From Cyanomargarita calcarea GSE-NOS-MK-12-04C (lineage in GTDB: Bacteria > Cyanobacteriota > Cyanobacteriia > Cyanobacteriales > Nostocaceae): a DNA stretch of 64,000 nucleotides. The notes beneath the pieces are model-generated. The model searched no databases. It worked only from the letters and a program-made list of their open reading frames with translations, and was not told where the DNA came from. Every line of letters begins with the position of its first letter. Position 1 is the stretch's first letter. The translations under genes were made by a program, and so were the position numbers. The stretch spans positions 44,095 through 108,094 of the forward strand of contig JAHHGZ010000030.1 in NCBI GenBank assembly GCA_019359595.1, read 5' to 3'. Of the stretch, positions 39,550 to 49,546 are shown piece after piece.

Positions 39550-41028
39550 ATGACGACAGTTTTTGGTACAAATGGATCTGATAACTTGTTTGGTACACAA
39601 CTGAACGACGAAATCTTTGGTTTAGAAGGTAATGATGTCCTAACTGGCAGCAGAGGGAATGACCTTTTAGATGGTGGTAGTGGCTCTGATACTGTTAATT
39701 ACAACAACTTGGGACAAGCTGTTACACTCTTACCTCAAGGTGTAGTTACAAAAGGCAGTTTGGGTACTGACCAAATATTGAATGTTGAAAGAATTATTGG
39801 TGCTACAGGTCAAGCCAATATTATCGATGCTTCTAGTGCTACAGGTGGCACATCCTTGAATATTGACTTAGGAGCAAACAAACTCATAGTTAATAATATT
39901 CCCACACTTGGTTCAAGAACCTTTGAAGTTCAGAATTTTGTTAATGTGTTGGGAACTACTAATGCAGATACCATTACGGGTAATAATGCCAATAACCGGA
40001 TTGATGGTTTAGGTGGTAACGACCTGATAATTGGTTCTAGAGGAAATGACCGTTTTGATGGCGGTACTGGTTTTGATACTGTTGATTACAGCAACTTCGG
40101 ACAGGCTGTTACCCTTCTACCTCAAGGTGTAATCAGTAAAGGTAATTTTGGTACTGACCAGATATTTAATATTGAAAAAATCATCGGTGCTAAAGGTCAA
40201 GCCAACACAATTGATGGTTCTAGTGGTACAGGAGGAACATCTTTCAATATTGACTTGGGAGCAAACAGACTTACAGTTAACAATATTCCCACACTTGGTT
40301 CTGTGACTTTTGAAGTTCAGAATTTTGTCAATGTCTTGGGAACTGCTAATGCAGATACCATTACAGGTAATGATGCCAATAACCGGATTAATGCTTTGGG
40401 TGGTAACGACATTATCTTTGGTAGTGGTGGTAATGACGTTATCTTTGGTGGAGATGGCAACGATTCTGTCTTCGGATCTGCCAACAGTGAATTCATAGAT
40501 GGGGGCAATGATAATGATACCCTTTATGGCAACGGTGGCAAAGATACTCTCATCGGCGGTGCAGGCAACGACCTGATTTACGGTGCTTCCGATGCAAATA
40601 TCATCCTGGGGGGCCAGGGCAACGACATTATTTATGGCAATGGTGGCAAGGATACGATCAATGGTAATAATGGCGACGACCTGATTTATGGCGGTTCCGA
40701 AGCAGACACCATCTTTGGTGGTGCTGGCAATGACACCATCTATGCCAATGGCGGTGGTGACTTTATTAACGGTGGTAATGGCTTCAACACCATTTGGTTG
40801 GGTGGTGGAGAAGCTAAGGTGGTACTCTCCCGTGACCAAGGCTTCGACACTATTAACAACTTCCAGCTAGGGTCAACTCAGTTTATGGTGGGTAACCTGC
40901 GGAATGACTTAAGCTTTGCTGACAGTGCTAACGGTGTGCGTATTTCTGCTGGTAATGACTTGCTAGCAGTGGTAGCTAACCAGACAGCTAATACCTTCAG
41001 CAGCAACATAAGCGGAATTTTTGTGTGA
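39550..41028 (+). CDS. RTX (hemolysin-type calcium-binding repeat) protein
   Basis: A 492-aa acidic protein made of GGxGxDxUx nonapeptides (e.g. NGSDNLFGTQ, GGNGNDTL-type runs at about 270-440) that form a calcium-bound beta-roll. An inner segment of about 120 residues (NYNNLGQAVTLLPQGVV... ending VNVLGTTNADTITG) is duplicated at about residues 55-150 and 178-275. No N-terminal signal peptide, as expected for type I secretion via a C-terminal signal. AAGGAGAAGCC supplies a strong Shine-Dalgarno. Function in adhesion or as a surface layer is an inference. Confidence 0.85.
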   Translation: MTTVFGTNGSDNLFGTQLNDEIFGLEGNDVLTGSRGNDLLDGGSGSDTVNYNNLGQAVTLLPQGVVTKGSLGTDQILNVERIIGATGQANIIDASSATGGTSLNIDLGANKLIVNNIPTLGSRTFEVQNFVNVLGTTNADTITGNNANNRIDGLGGNDLIIGSRGNDRFDGGTGFDTVDYSNFGQAVTLLPQGVISKGNFGTDQIFNIEKIIGAKGQANTIDGSSGTGGTSFNIDLGANRLTVNNIPTLGSVTFEVQNFVNVLGTANADTITGNDANNRINALGGNDIIFGSGGNDVIFGGDGNDSVFGSANSEFIDGGNDNDTLYGNGGKDTLIGGAGNDLIYGASDANIILGGQGNDIIYGNGGKDTINGNNGDDLIYGGSEADTIFGGAGNDTIYANGGGDFINGGNGFNTIWLGGGEAKVVLSRDQGFDTINNFQLGSTQFMVGNLRNDLSFADSANGVRISAGNDLLAVVANQTANTFSSNISGIFV

Positions 41029-41074
41029 TGATAATGCTGTAATGAAGCAATAAAAATCCTCCCCTAGGCGTTTT

Positions 41075-41227
41075 ATATCATGTCCGTCTAATTACTTATA
41101 AATCCCCAAGAACCCCACCTCTACCCCTCCCCCTCCCCGCATGCGGGGAGGGGATGTAAAGCACAGCGTATACAGGGGTGTGGTTGAGTGACTAAGGGAA
41201 TTATAACTGATTAACCGGACATGATAT
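41075..41227. mobile_element. MITE with 27-bp imperfect terminal inverted repeats
   Basis: The left end ATATCATGTCCG...TTATAA (41075-41100) and the right end (41201-41227, reverse complement) match over about 27 bp. The interior carries a C/G-rich hairpin around CCCCGCATGCGGGG. It has no coding capacity. The surrounding 41029-41420 shows no other gene. Confidence 0.65.
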
Positions 41228-41543
41228 TAGGTCGTACTGGCGGGAGAATTTTTTATGGTTATAAGCAGTCACCCATCTAGCTTGCATATTTAAATTTCAT
41301 CTAACCTTTGTGGGAAGAAGCTCTCTCAGTGCCCGACTATCTTATATTTAATTACTTACTCACAGTATATCTATCCATTATGTATACTAACAGTGATGAG
41401 TGTTAATTTGAACATAGCCTTATACCAATTTTTGGCGAACTGCTTACCAACTATTTAAACCAGAGGAACCCCTAGCATCCCCTGAAGACCTAAAAAAATT
41501 TTACGTCCAGAGAGATAATAGTCCTGTCGATCGGCTGGTCAGT

Positions 41544-42716
41544 TTGCTGGAAATGGAGGATGACCCAGCAAAATTTTTACTCTCAGGTCATCGGGGTGGG
41601 GGAAAAACCACCGAACTGCGACGACTGGAACAAAAATTAGCCAATACATACACTGTTATTTGGATTGATACCCAAACCGCTTTAGATAGATATAATATTG
41701 GCTATGCGGAAGTGGTGGTTTTAATTGGTTTACAAATCGCACGTCAGGCTATTCAATCTAATTGGTTATTTAACAAAGATAAATTATTAAATGCTCTACA
41801 AGATAGTTTACAAACGGTAGTATATCAAGATAAAGGGAGTGAGACTGAAGGTTTGGGAATGCCGGAATTTATTGAGAAGGCCGGGGTAATTCTCAAACGT
41901 GGTTTAACTAGAGAAGTCACAAAAACCGTCAATGTCCGTCCTTTATTGAGTGAAATTATTACTAGGGTTAATAATATTATCGAAGCTGCGGAAAAAGAAC
42001 AAAAACAAAGGTTATTGATTATTGTTGATGGGTTGGATAGGCATGACCAAGTAACAGCTTTAGAGATGTTTGCTAGTCCACTGTTGATAGAACTAAATTG
42101 TCATATTATCTATTCTATTCCTATTTCCTTGCGATATTCTCCAAGTTTCCGTCAGCCGATGGAAAGTTTTCAAAAATGTCTGGATTTAAATAATCCTCCT
42201 GTTTTTGAATCTAATGATAATTTATGTCCAACAAGTATTCCCAATCGAATTGGTCGAGAGATTCTGATTAATGTCATTCACAAACGTCTTGTGAGTTTAG
42301 GTGATAGCTACAAGGGTTTATTTAATCATGATGCACTGGAATTAATTTGTGAGAAAAGTGGCGGTGTAATGCGAGATTTAGTGAGATTAGCACGTACTGC
42401 CTGTGAAATTGGGTTACGGAATAAGTTTAATTTAATAGATTTAGAAACTGCACAGGAGGCAGTACGAGAAGTCCGCAGGGAATATAATTTAAGCGATTAC
42501 CACTATCTTGAACTTGATTTAATCCACCGGACTGGTAAACTAACGACGAAGGCACATAGTTTACCTGGTAAGGGTGAGTTTATTATTTGTGATGAACTTT
42601 TACAAAATAAATTAGTCTTAGGTTACTACAATACAAGGCAAGAGTCTTGGTTTGATATTAATCCTATTTTGATAGAGGATTTAGAACGCTGGCAAGCTGC
42701 GAATAATACTCTGTAA
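41544..42716 (+). CDS. STAND/AAA-type ATPase, N-terminus uncertain
   Basis: A 390-aa ATPase with Walker A SGHRGGGKTTELRRL near residue 15, Walker B LLIIVDGLDRHD, and a DNA- or protein-binding-like helical C-terminal half (EICEKSGGVMRDLVRLARTA). The start at TTG 41544 is uncertain: coding-like sequence continues upstream in frame to about 41421 (NFWRTAYQLFKPEEPL, then SPEDLKKFYVQRDN) with no ATG, GTG or TTG. The 5' end is therefore mis-set or lost by mutation. It lies about 200 nt before the NACHT-TPR gene and is probably its functional partner. Confidence 0.68.
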   Translation: MLEMEDDPAKFLLSGHRGGGKTTELRRLEQKLANTYTVIWIDTQTALDRYNIGYAEVVVLIGLQIARQAIQSNWLFNKDKLLNALQDSLQTVVYQDKGSETEGLGMPEFIEKAGVILKRGLTREVTKTVNVRPLLSEIITRVNNIIEAAEKEQKQRLLIIVDGLDRHDQVTALEMFASPLLIELNCHIIYSIPISLRYSPSFRQPMESFQKCLDLNNPPVFESNDNLCPTSIPNRIGREILINVIHKRLVSLGDSYKGLFNHDALELICEKSGGVMRDLVRLARTACEIGLRNKFNLIDLETAQEAVREVRREYNLSDYHYLELDLIHRTGKLTTKAHSLPGKGEFIICDELLQNKLVLGYYNTRQESWFDINPILIEDLERWQAANNTL

Positions 42717-42718
42717 AA

Positions 42719-42865
42719 GGCGTTGCTGAATGAGGTATGAATTACCCTCACCCCCAGCCCCTCTCCCTTGGGGAGAGGGGAGCCAAGATTCTTATCCCCT
42801 CTCCCTTGGGGAGAGGGCTAGGGTGAGGGTAAATTTAACAATTCATACCCGGATTCAGCAACGCC
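42719..42865. mobile_element. 147-bp MITE between the two STAND genes
   Basis: Ends GGCGTTGCTGAAT(G)AGGTATGAATT and the inverted AATTCATACCCGGATTCAGC match over about 24 bp. The interior holds two copies of a CTCCCTTGGGGAGAGG hairpin. It fills the gap between the two NTPase genes. Confidence 0.75.
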
Positions 42866-42912
42866 ATATAAAATTATGATTTCCATCAACAATTACCAAT
42901 TACACGCTGGTA

Positions 42913-45900
42913 TTGCATATGCTTTCTCACGACTCCACCTACTCTTTGAGCGAAACTGACGAAGCAGAATTAAAGAAATTAGTCAGCGTATTGGAGATTT
43001 CTAGCGGTACGACAATTATCTTTGCCATTGCACCGGAGAGTAGTCCCCAGCATCCAGTTGTGAGGCAACTAAAAGAATCTTTAGCAACCAGCGATGAAAA
43101 GTTTGAATTTAATACCTTTTTTTATAGTGAAAACTCTTTCCATAATTTTCTGTATAGTTTAGATGATAGTAAACAGGTAAATTCTGAAACTGGGCGCAAA
43201 TTGGTAATGGCATTTGGGATTGACCAATTACCAACACCCCGCTTAGTAAAAGAAATGAAACAATTAAATTTGGGAAGGGAAGAGCTATTTGGAAGAAATT
43301 TAGTAATGCTTTTATGGCTGAATAAAGTAGATTTTGTAGACGAGTTTCGCCAGCGTGCGCCAGATTTTTGGGATTGGCGAGAGAAGATGGTGCAATTTGA
43401 GACTAGAAATCATTTAATTTACCCCTATTTAGATTGGCTAATTGCTGAAAACTCCTATCTAAAAATGAGTGGGGTAATGCAGGTAAATCGCCAAGTTGAT
43501 ATTTTCCTTGACCAAATTTATATTTCCCTACAAGCACAATGGCGACAACAAGTTTCAGATAAGAACGAACGCAGCCAACACGACCTTGAGGTCGCGATTG
43601 TAGGGCAAGCTAGGGGCAGTAGTAAGTTTAAGGAGATTGGTTCTAGCCTTGATGATTGGGATGAGCCCTGCTATTATGAACCACTGCGCGAAGAACCAAT
43701 ATCAGTATCAATTTCCAGCACTAAAACGGTTACGCAAAAAGTAGATTTATCCGAGGCAGTGCGGGACAACTCTTGTAGCGTGATTTTAGGCGCTCCTGGT
43801 GCTGGTAAAACGACCCTGCTGCGTTATTTAGCATTGCATTTTGCGACTGCGAAAAGAGACAATCTGGAAACAGTTATTGTTAATGACGATGGTGCTGATA
43901 ATTATATAGATGGGGAGAAGAAGCAGAAAGAGTTAGGTAAAACTCTGTTACCTATTTTCTTCCGCATTGCTGATTATGCAGAGAAATTAAAACAACAACC
44001 CGAATTAACTTTACTTGAATATCTGCGTCAGTTTTACCGCCAATGGGAAGCTCATTTTCAAGCAGAGCCAGAAATAGGAACCGAAGTGGTCGCGTTGCTA
44101 TTGGATGCAATGCGTCAAGGACAGTGTTTGATGCTGCTGGATGGGTTGGATGAGGTATTCGACCAAGAAAGCCGCAAACTGATTGTCGAGCGTATTAATC
44201 AGCTTGTTGATGAGTTTCCTCGCAACAAATTTGTCATTACTAGTCGCATTGCTGGCTACCGAGATGTGCAACTCAGCAGTCGGTTTGCAGAGTTTACCGT
44301 TGAAGATATGGACACCGAACAGGTAGAGCGTTTCTTGTATCGCTGGTGTCGAACAGTAGAAAAAGCCCAACAGCCAGATGCTAGCGAGGATCAGTGGTTA
44401 AAAAGGGGTACGGAGCAAGCACAGGATATTTTACTAGCTGTTAAAGACAATTCCGGTGTGCAACGATTGACGGCTAACCCCTTGCTATTAACTATTCTCG
44501 CACTAATTCACCGCAATGGCGATCGCCTACCTAATCGTCGGGTGAAGCTGTACGAGTTAGCGGTGCAAACTTTGACGGAAGATTGGCAACTCAGTAAGAA
44601 ATTACCCGATGCACCAGGGGTGGTGTTAAAGGAAACTGAGGTTGTAGAACTTTTAGCACCTCTGGCATACTGGATGCATGAGGAGAAGCCTTTCGGTTTA
44701 GTAACTCAAAGGGAAGTGGAAGATAAATTAGCAGAAAAGCTGGCGGAATTAAATGATACCGAACCAGAATCAGACTCCGTGCGTCAAGCTGTAGGGGAGT
44801 TTTTGCGAAAGGTGCGGGAAACCACAGGTCTGTTTGTGGAACGAATGCCTGGGTTTTATGGCTTTATGCACCTGACATTTGAAGAGTATTTTGCCGCACG
44901 TTATATTGCAGATAATGACCAAAGTGAGATTCTGGGACTAATTCAAAAACATCTTTACGAGCCACGTTGGAATGAACCGCTTTTACTAGCTTTGGGGTAT
45001 TACGGGAGTCATTTTTCGGGACAATTTAAGAAACTAGCGGAGAAATTGTTTGTTAATTTAGAAGATTATCAACCCATGCTGCAACATGGGGAGATAAAAA
45101 TTAAAAGTCCTGCATCTGATGATATAATTATTCTCTATTTGAAGCAGGATGAATCAGCAAGCAATTTGAAAAAAGTGGAATTCAATCTGAGAGATTTGCT
45201 GTTTGCTGGACAGGTGATTGCTGAAATGGAAATTAATAGCATTGTTATTCGGAAAAAACCAATCCAAAAGTTAATTGTTACCTATCTTGGGATAGATATC
45301 GGATTTGAAGATAATATAACTAAGCAATTACTAAGACTGCTACGTAAAATTGAACTCTTTTATCAAAAAGGTGAAGTCATAGATTTATTGAAACAAGCAG
45401 CTAATGACTCAACGCTTTCTGAAGAAATTCGGGTTAAGGCTAAAACTGCTATTCTTTATGTTGCTTGTAGTGAATCGACAGGATTGGTTGATTGTGTCAC
45501 AGAAATTATCAACGAATTAGAGCCTTTATTATTTTCCAATATTGGGGATTTGTTTAGTGAATTAGGTGATGAAATGACACCTGCTCTTGAAAACAGCCGT
45601 CAGCATTATAGCACTGATGAAGGTTGTCAAAGAGCATTAACTTTTTTCACGGCAATGTCTTATTTGCGGAAAGATAAATATGATAAAGCTATTGAAATTT
45701 TTAAACAGATAAATGAGGAATCTGATAGTAATCTCAAACCATTTATTTGTTGGGCATTAGCCAAATGCTATGAGGAGAAGGAAGATTACGAAAAGTCTAA
45801 TAACTACTATAGTCAGTCACAATTAGCTGATTTTCATCAACAGAATTCTCTATTAATTTTCTGGAGTCATTGGGGCTGGTGTCAAAGATTAAATAAAAAG

Positions 45901-46653
45901 TATGAACAGTCACTACACTATTACCAAAAAGCATTGGATGCTGCAAAAGAACTAAAAAACAATGAGTATAAAGCTAATATTTTTTATCACATTGCTAGAG
46001 TTTATCAAGATTGGGGTAAATACGAACAGGCTGTTAATTACTATCAACAAAGTCGCGAACTTTATCAACAATTAGGTAAAGATAAGAATGTAGCTAATCA
46101 GTGGTCCTGGTTGAGTGATTGTTATCGAGAATGGGGTAAATACGAGCAAGCTATTGAGTGTGAGAATCAAGATTTAGGCATTCGTCAGCAGTTAAATGAT
46201 CAAGTTAATATTGCATTAGCATACTGGCGATTAGGAATAATTTATCAAAATTGGGGTGAATACGAACAGGCTGTTAATTATTACCAACAAAGTCACAAAC
46301 TTTACAAACAATTAGGTAAAGATAAGGATGTAGTTGACCTGTGGTATTGGCTGGGTGATTGCTATAGAAAATGGGGTAAATACGGGCAAGCTATTGAGTG
46401 TGAGAATCAAGACTTAGCTATTCGTCAGCAGTTAGGTGCTCAAGTTAATATTGCTGATGCCTACTTTCAATTAGGAAGGATTTATCAAGATTGGGGTAAA
46501 TACGAACAGGCTGTTAATTACTATCAACAAAGTCGCGAACTTTATCAACAATTAGGTAAAGATAAGAATGTAGCTAATCAGTGGTCCTGGGTGATTGTTA
46601 TCGAGAATGGGGTAAATACGGGCAAGCTAGTGAGTGTGCAAATCAAAATTTAG
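42913..46653 (+). CDS. NACHT NTPase with TPRs, 5' part of a frameshifted gene
   Basis: An up-to-1246-codon first part (ATG probably at 42919). Residues about 1-200 resemble the inactive-STAND/P-loop-like domain found on many bacterial TPR proteins (GTTIIFAIAPES, LNLGREELF, APDFWDWREKM). Residues about 285-460 are a NACHT domain: Walker A LGAPGAGKTTLLRYLA, Walker B LMLLDGLDEVFD, then NKFVITSRIAG. The helical NACHT-associated region follows, and TPRs start near residue 900. The frame is lost at about 46590 after NQWSW, when compared with the intact neighbouring repeats. Likely a sensor ATPase in conflict or signalling; see the 3' part. Confidence 0.82.
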   Translation: MHMLSHDSTYSLSETDEAELKKLVSVLEISSGTTIIFAIAPESSPQHPVVRQLKESLATSDEKFEFNTFFYSENSFHNFLYSLDDSKQVNSETGRKLVMAFGIDQLPTPRLVKEMKQLNLGREELFGRNLVMLLWLNKVDFVDEFRQRAPDFWDWREKMVQFETRNHLIYPYLDWLIAENSYLKMSGVMQVNRQVDIFLDQIYISLQAQWRQQVSDKNERSQHDLEVAIVGQARGSSKFKEIGSSLDDWDEPCYYEPLREEPISVSISSTKTVTQKVDLSEAVRDNSCSVILGAPGAGKTTLLRYLALHFATAKRDNLETVIVNDDGADNYIDGEKKQKELGKTLLPIFFRIADYAEKLKQQPELTLLEYLRQFYRQWEAHFQAEPEIGTEVVALLLDAMRQGQCLMLLDGLDEVFDQESRKLIVERINQLVDEFPRNKFVITSRIAGYRDVQLSSRFAEFTVEDMDTEQVERFLYRWCRTVEKAQQPDASEDQWLKRGTEQAQDILLAVKDNSGVQRLTANPLLLTILALIHRNGDRLPNRRVKLYELAVQTLTEDWQLSKKLPDAPGVVLKETEVVELLAPLAYWMHEEKPFGLVTQREVEDKLAEKLAELNDTEPESDSVRQAVGEFLRKVRETTGLFVERMPGFYGFMHLTFEEYFAARYIADNDQSEILGLIQKHLYEPRWNEPLLLALGYYGSHFSGQFKKLAEKLFVNLEDYQPMLQHGEIKIKSPASDDIIILYLKQDESASNLKKVEFNLRDLLFAGQVIAEMEINSIVIRKKPIQKLIVTYLGIDIGFEDNITKQLLRLLRKIELFYQKGEVIDLLKQAANDSTLSEEIRVKAKTAILYVACSESTGLVDCVTEIINELEPLLFSNIGDLFSELGDEMTPALENSRQHYSTDEGCQRALTFFTAMSYLRKDKYDKAIEIFKQINEESDSNLKPFICWALAKCYEEKEDYEKSNNYYSQSQLADFHQQNSLLIFWSHWGWCQRLNKKYEQSLHYYQKALDAAKELKNNEYKANIFYHIARVYQDWGKYEQAVNYYQQSRELYQQLGKDKNVANQWSWLSDCYREWGKYEQAIECENQDLGIRQQLNDQVNIALAYWRLGIIYQNWGEYEQAVNYYQQSHKLYKQLGKDKDVVDLWYWLGDCYRKWGKYGQAIECENQDLAIRQQLGAQVNIADAYFQLGRIYQDWGKYEQAVNYYQQSRELYQQLGKDKNVANQWSWVIVIENGVNTGKLVSVQIKI

Positions 46654-46990
46654 CGATTCGTCAGCAGTTAGATGACCAAGTTAATATTGCTGATGCTTAC
46701 TTTCAATTAGGATGGATTTATCAAAGTTGGGCTAAATACGAACAGGCTGTTAATTACTATCAACAAAGTCGCGAACTTTATCAACAATTAGGCAAAGATA
46801 AAGATGTAGCTAATCAGTGGTCCTGGTTGGGTGATTGTTATCGAGAATGGGGTAAATACGGGCAAGCTAGTGAGTGTGCAAATCAAAATTTAGCGATTCG
46901 TCAGCAGTTAGATGACCAAGTTAATATTGCTGATGCTTACTTTCAATTAGGATGGATTTATCAAAGTTGGGGTAAATACGGACAGGCTGT
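45990..46990 (+). repeat. 240-bp near-identical tandem repeats inside the TPR region
   Basis: Segments starting at 46021, 46261 and 46501 and the later copies at about 46737 and 46977 repeat at 240-bp intervals (236 for the copy with the deletion). The sequence TATCAACAAAGTCGCGAACT recurs exactly. Each unit encodes two TPR motifs. Confidence 0.85.
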
Positions 46991-47921
46991 TAATTACCAT
47001 CAACAAAGCCGCGAACTTTATCAGCAATTAGGCAAAGATAATAATGTAGCCAATATATGGGACAGGTTAGCCTATTGTTATCTTAAGTGGGAAAAATATG
47101 ATCAGGCAATGGAGTGTCAGCAAGAATGTTTGAGGATACGCAAAATTCTTAATAATCAACCAGAAATAGCCGATGCTTATTTCTGGATAGGATGTATCTA
47201 TCAAGATAGCAAAAGTTATCAGTTAGCTATCAATGCTTACCAAGAAAGCCTTACTTTCCACCAACAGCTAGGTCAGGATAAAAGCATAGCTAAACGTTAT
47301 CGACAACTTGCTTATTGTCAATGCTTATTAGCAAAAAATACCCCAAATTCAACAGAAATCTCTAATTTACTTGCACAAGCTGAGGAAAATATCCGCCAAG
47401 CTATAGAAATAAATACCACAGGTGAATATAAAGAAAACCTTGCCTACGACTACACCACTATCGCCTTGCTCTACTCAGAAAATCTACACCTATTACCTAA
47501 CGAAGACACATCAATTCGAGAGAATATTGCCTTATTTGAAGAATATTATCACAAAGGTTTCACCTATCTTGATGAACTAGGGCAAACAGTAAATAAAGCT
47601 GACGAAGCTCTTGATATAGCTCGTGCTTACCTAGAAATAGAACCTCTCGAAAATCTTAACCGTAGCGAAGAAATTGCCCAAGAATGTCTACAAGTTTTTC
47701 GAGAGTACAACCGTCGAAAACTGGAAGCATCGGCATGCAAGTTGTTGGGCCAAATTTACCTCAAACGTACCCAGCAAAATCAGCCAGGTATGGAAACAAT
47801 TGCCAACCAGTTTTTAGGTGATAGTTTGCAAATTTATCGAGATTTAGATTTAGAAGAAAAAGCTGTGGAGGTAGAGCAGCTAATAAAGATATTGAGCCAG
47901 GATGAACGCAAAAACCTGTAG
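46581..47921 (+). CDS. TPR region, 3' part of the frameshifted NACHT-TPR gene
   Basis: This frame continues the TPR array (DCYREWGKYGQASECANQNL, ADAYFQLGWIYQ, KYEQAVNYYQQSRELYQQLG) and then degenerates into divergent TPRs ending at 47921. It is not an independent gene: the preceding frame stops because CTGG-GTGATT at 46588 lacks the TTGG present in the equivalent place at 46825 (CTGGTTGGGTGATT). Restoring 4 nt gives one protein of about 1670 aa. TPRs of this type bind a protein partner or invader signal. Confidence 0.8.
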   Translation: MVLGDCYREWGKYGQASECANQNLAIRQQLDDQVNIADAYFQLGWIYQSWAKYEQAVNYYQQSRELYQQLGKDKDVANQWSWLGDCYREWGKYGQASECANQNLAIRQQLDDQVNIADAYFQLGWIYQSWGKYGQAVNYHQQSRELYQQLGKDNNVANIWDRLAYCYLKWEKYDQAMECQQECLRIRKILNNQPEIADAYFWIGCIYQDSKSYQLAINAYQESLTFHQQLGQDKSIAKRYRQLAYCQCLLAKNTPNSTEISNLLAQAEENIRQAIEINTTGEYKENLAYDYTTIALLYSENLHLLPNEDTSIRENIALFEEYYHKGFTYLDELGQTVNKADEALDIARAYLEIEPLENLNRSEEIAQECLQVFREYNRRKLEASACKLLGQIYLKRTQQNQPGMETIANQFLGDSLQIYRDLDLEEKAVEVEQLIKILSQDERKNL

Positions 47922-47925
47922 TAAG

Positions 47926-48103
47926 TGACATTTTACACCAGTCTCAATTAGCCTAAAATCCCGCCCAGAAATAAATTTCGGGCTAATAGCTTAAGTAAGT
48001 TAAAGCTAACTGTATAAACCTTTTAACCCATTTTAATGGGTTTTAGCTTTAAGCCCGAAATTTATTTCAGGGTTTTCTGACATTAGTACAAAATGTGACT
48101 TTC
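47926..48103. mobile_element. MITE-like inverted element after the NACHT-TPR gene
   Basis: GAAATAAATTTCGGGCT occurs on both sides in inverted orientation, with outer ends CACATTTTRYACYA-like, flanking a central ACCCATTTTAATGGGTT hairpin. No coding capacity. Further right (48150-48240) are more C/G-rich repeat hairpins (CCCCTTGCTAAGGGG, CCCCCCTTTACAAGGGGGG). Confidence 0.55.
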
Positions 48104-48280
48104 AATGGGTTTCAGTTATTATGTCAAGTTCGGAAATTAGTTGTAATACCCCCAGCCACTCAACCCCACCCTAACCCTCCCCTTGCTAAGGGGAGGGAAA
48201 AAGGTTTCTAATTTCCCCCCTTTACAAGGGGGGATTAAGGGGGGTAATTATCATGATTAGTAGATCCGCAGAACCCCACC

Positions 48281-49168
48281 CTAACCCCTCTTCTTTGCCA
48301 AATCCAACTGCCGCTGTTTTTCTTCCTGACGGGCCTTTTTTTCCTCAGTCAAACTATCAAAACAGTAACCACAGGATATCCCTTCTTCATAATAAGGGGA
48401 AAGTTTATCATCCTCAGATATAGGATGTCCGCAACTGCGACACATTTCATAACTTCCAGGTTCTAAAGAATGACGAACCGCAATCCGTTCATCAAAAACA
48501 AAACACTCACCTTCCCACAAACTTTCTTCCGTCGGCACTTCTTCGAGATACTTGAGAATGCCTCCTTTCAGGTGATATACCTCTGTAAATCCTTGAGAAA
48601 TCATCAACGATGAGGCTTTTTCACAGCGAATACCCCCAGTACAAAACATTGCCACTTTTTTATGTTTCCTGGGATCTAAATGCCTTTGAACATACTCAGG
48701 AAATTCGCGGAATGATTCTGTCTCCGGATTATCCGCACCTTTAAAAGTACCAATCTTGACTTCATAATCATTGCGGGTGTCAATGACGATAACTTCTGGA
48801 TCGGATATCAAATCATTCCAATCCTTAGCATTCACATAATTACCAACCCTCTGACTCGGGTCAATTTCCGGCAATCCGAGTGTAACAATCTCTTTCTTGA
48901 GACGCACCTTCATCCGCTCAAAGGGTGCTTCCTCAGCAGAAGACTCCTTATGTTCCAAATCGGCAAAGCGAGAATCAGAACGTAGAAAAGATAATACTGA
49001 GTCAATCTTCTCACTCCCACCAGCGATCGTACCATTGATGCCTTCTTTTGCCAGCAGAATTGTCCCCTTGACACCTTGTGCTTGACAGTAATCGAGGAGA
49101 GGTTGTTGTTTCTCGGCAAAGTCTGGCAGGCTGACAAATTTATAGAATGCTGCAACAACTAGGGACAT
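48281..49168 (-). CDS. trhO: tRNA uridine hydroxylase TrhO (rhodanese family)
   Basis: A 295-aa YceA/TrhO protein. An N-terminal ferredoxin-like region ([36 protein letters not shown]) is followed by a rhodanese domain with active-site Cys in [13 protein letters not shown]. It closes with a Cys-rich segment ([21 protein letters not shown]). The enzyme hydroxylates U34 of certain tRNAs in an oxygen-dependent reaction (known for the E. coli and B. subtilis homologues). Single gene. Confidence 0.92.
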   Translation of the reverse strand: MSLVVAAFYKFVSLPDFAEKQQPLLDYCQAQGVKGTILLAKEGINGTIAGGSEKIDSVLSFLRSDSRFADLEHKESSAEEAPFERMKVRLKKEIVTLGLPEIDPSQRVGNYVNAKDWNDLISDPEVIVIDTRNDYEVKIGTFKGADNPETESFREFPEYVQRHLDPRKHKKVAMFCTGGIRCEKASSLMISQGFTEVYHLKGGILKYLEEVPTEESLWEGECFVFDERIAVRHSLEPGSYEMCRSCGHPISEDDKLSPYYEEGISCGYCFDSLTEEKKARQEEKQRQLDLAKKRG

Positions 49169-49219
49169 TCGATTTTGGATTTTGATAAACGGGCTTTTTG
49201 GCGTTACTGATTATAATAG

Positions 49220-49383
49220 AACTTACGCAAAAACTCTCTTAAACTCTTATTTCCTTCGCGTACTTCGCGTCTTCGCGGTTCATTATTCCGTATCTTGTGC
49301 GTAAGTCCTATAAAAACTTTGATTTATATAACCGCCAAGTACGCAAAGGAAAGATTGTTTGAGAGAATTTTTACGTAAGGCAT
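49220..49383. repeat. Dispersed repeat fragment
   Basis: GAACTTACGCAAAAACTCTC and a nearby inverted version (GAGAGAATTTTTACGTAAGG at 49360) bracket this segment. The same sequence is found in reverse at about 11929-11960. No gene is seen from 49169 to 49546. Confidence 0.5.
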
Positions 49384-49546
49384 AATAAAAACTCTTGCCC
49401 TGTATGCCTTTGCGGCTCTGCGTGAAGTAAAATCATACCCTAATCCAACAAGACCAATTTTCGACCTAGGTATTTTTTTCCTTTACCCCTTTCGCAATTT
49501 TAAAATATAGGTTAATATAGCGAAAGCAAATAAATTTTGTTGTTTC

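Noticed and set aside
40117..40839. 240-aa minus-strand ORF
   Set aside because: Antisense of the RTX repeats; its periodicity only mirrors the repeat DNA.
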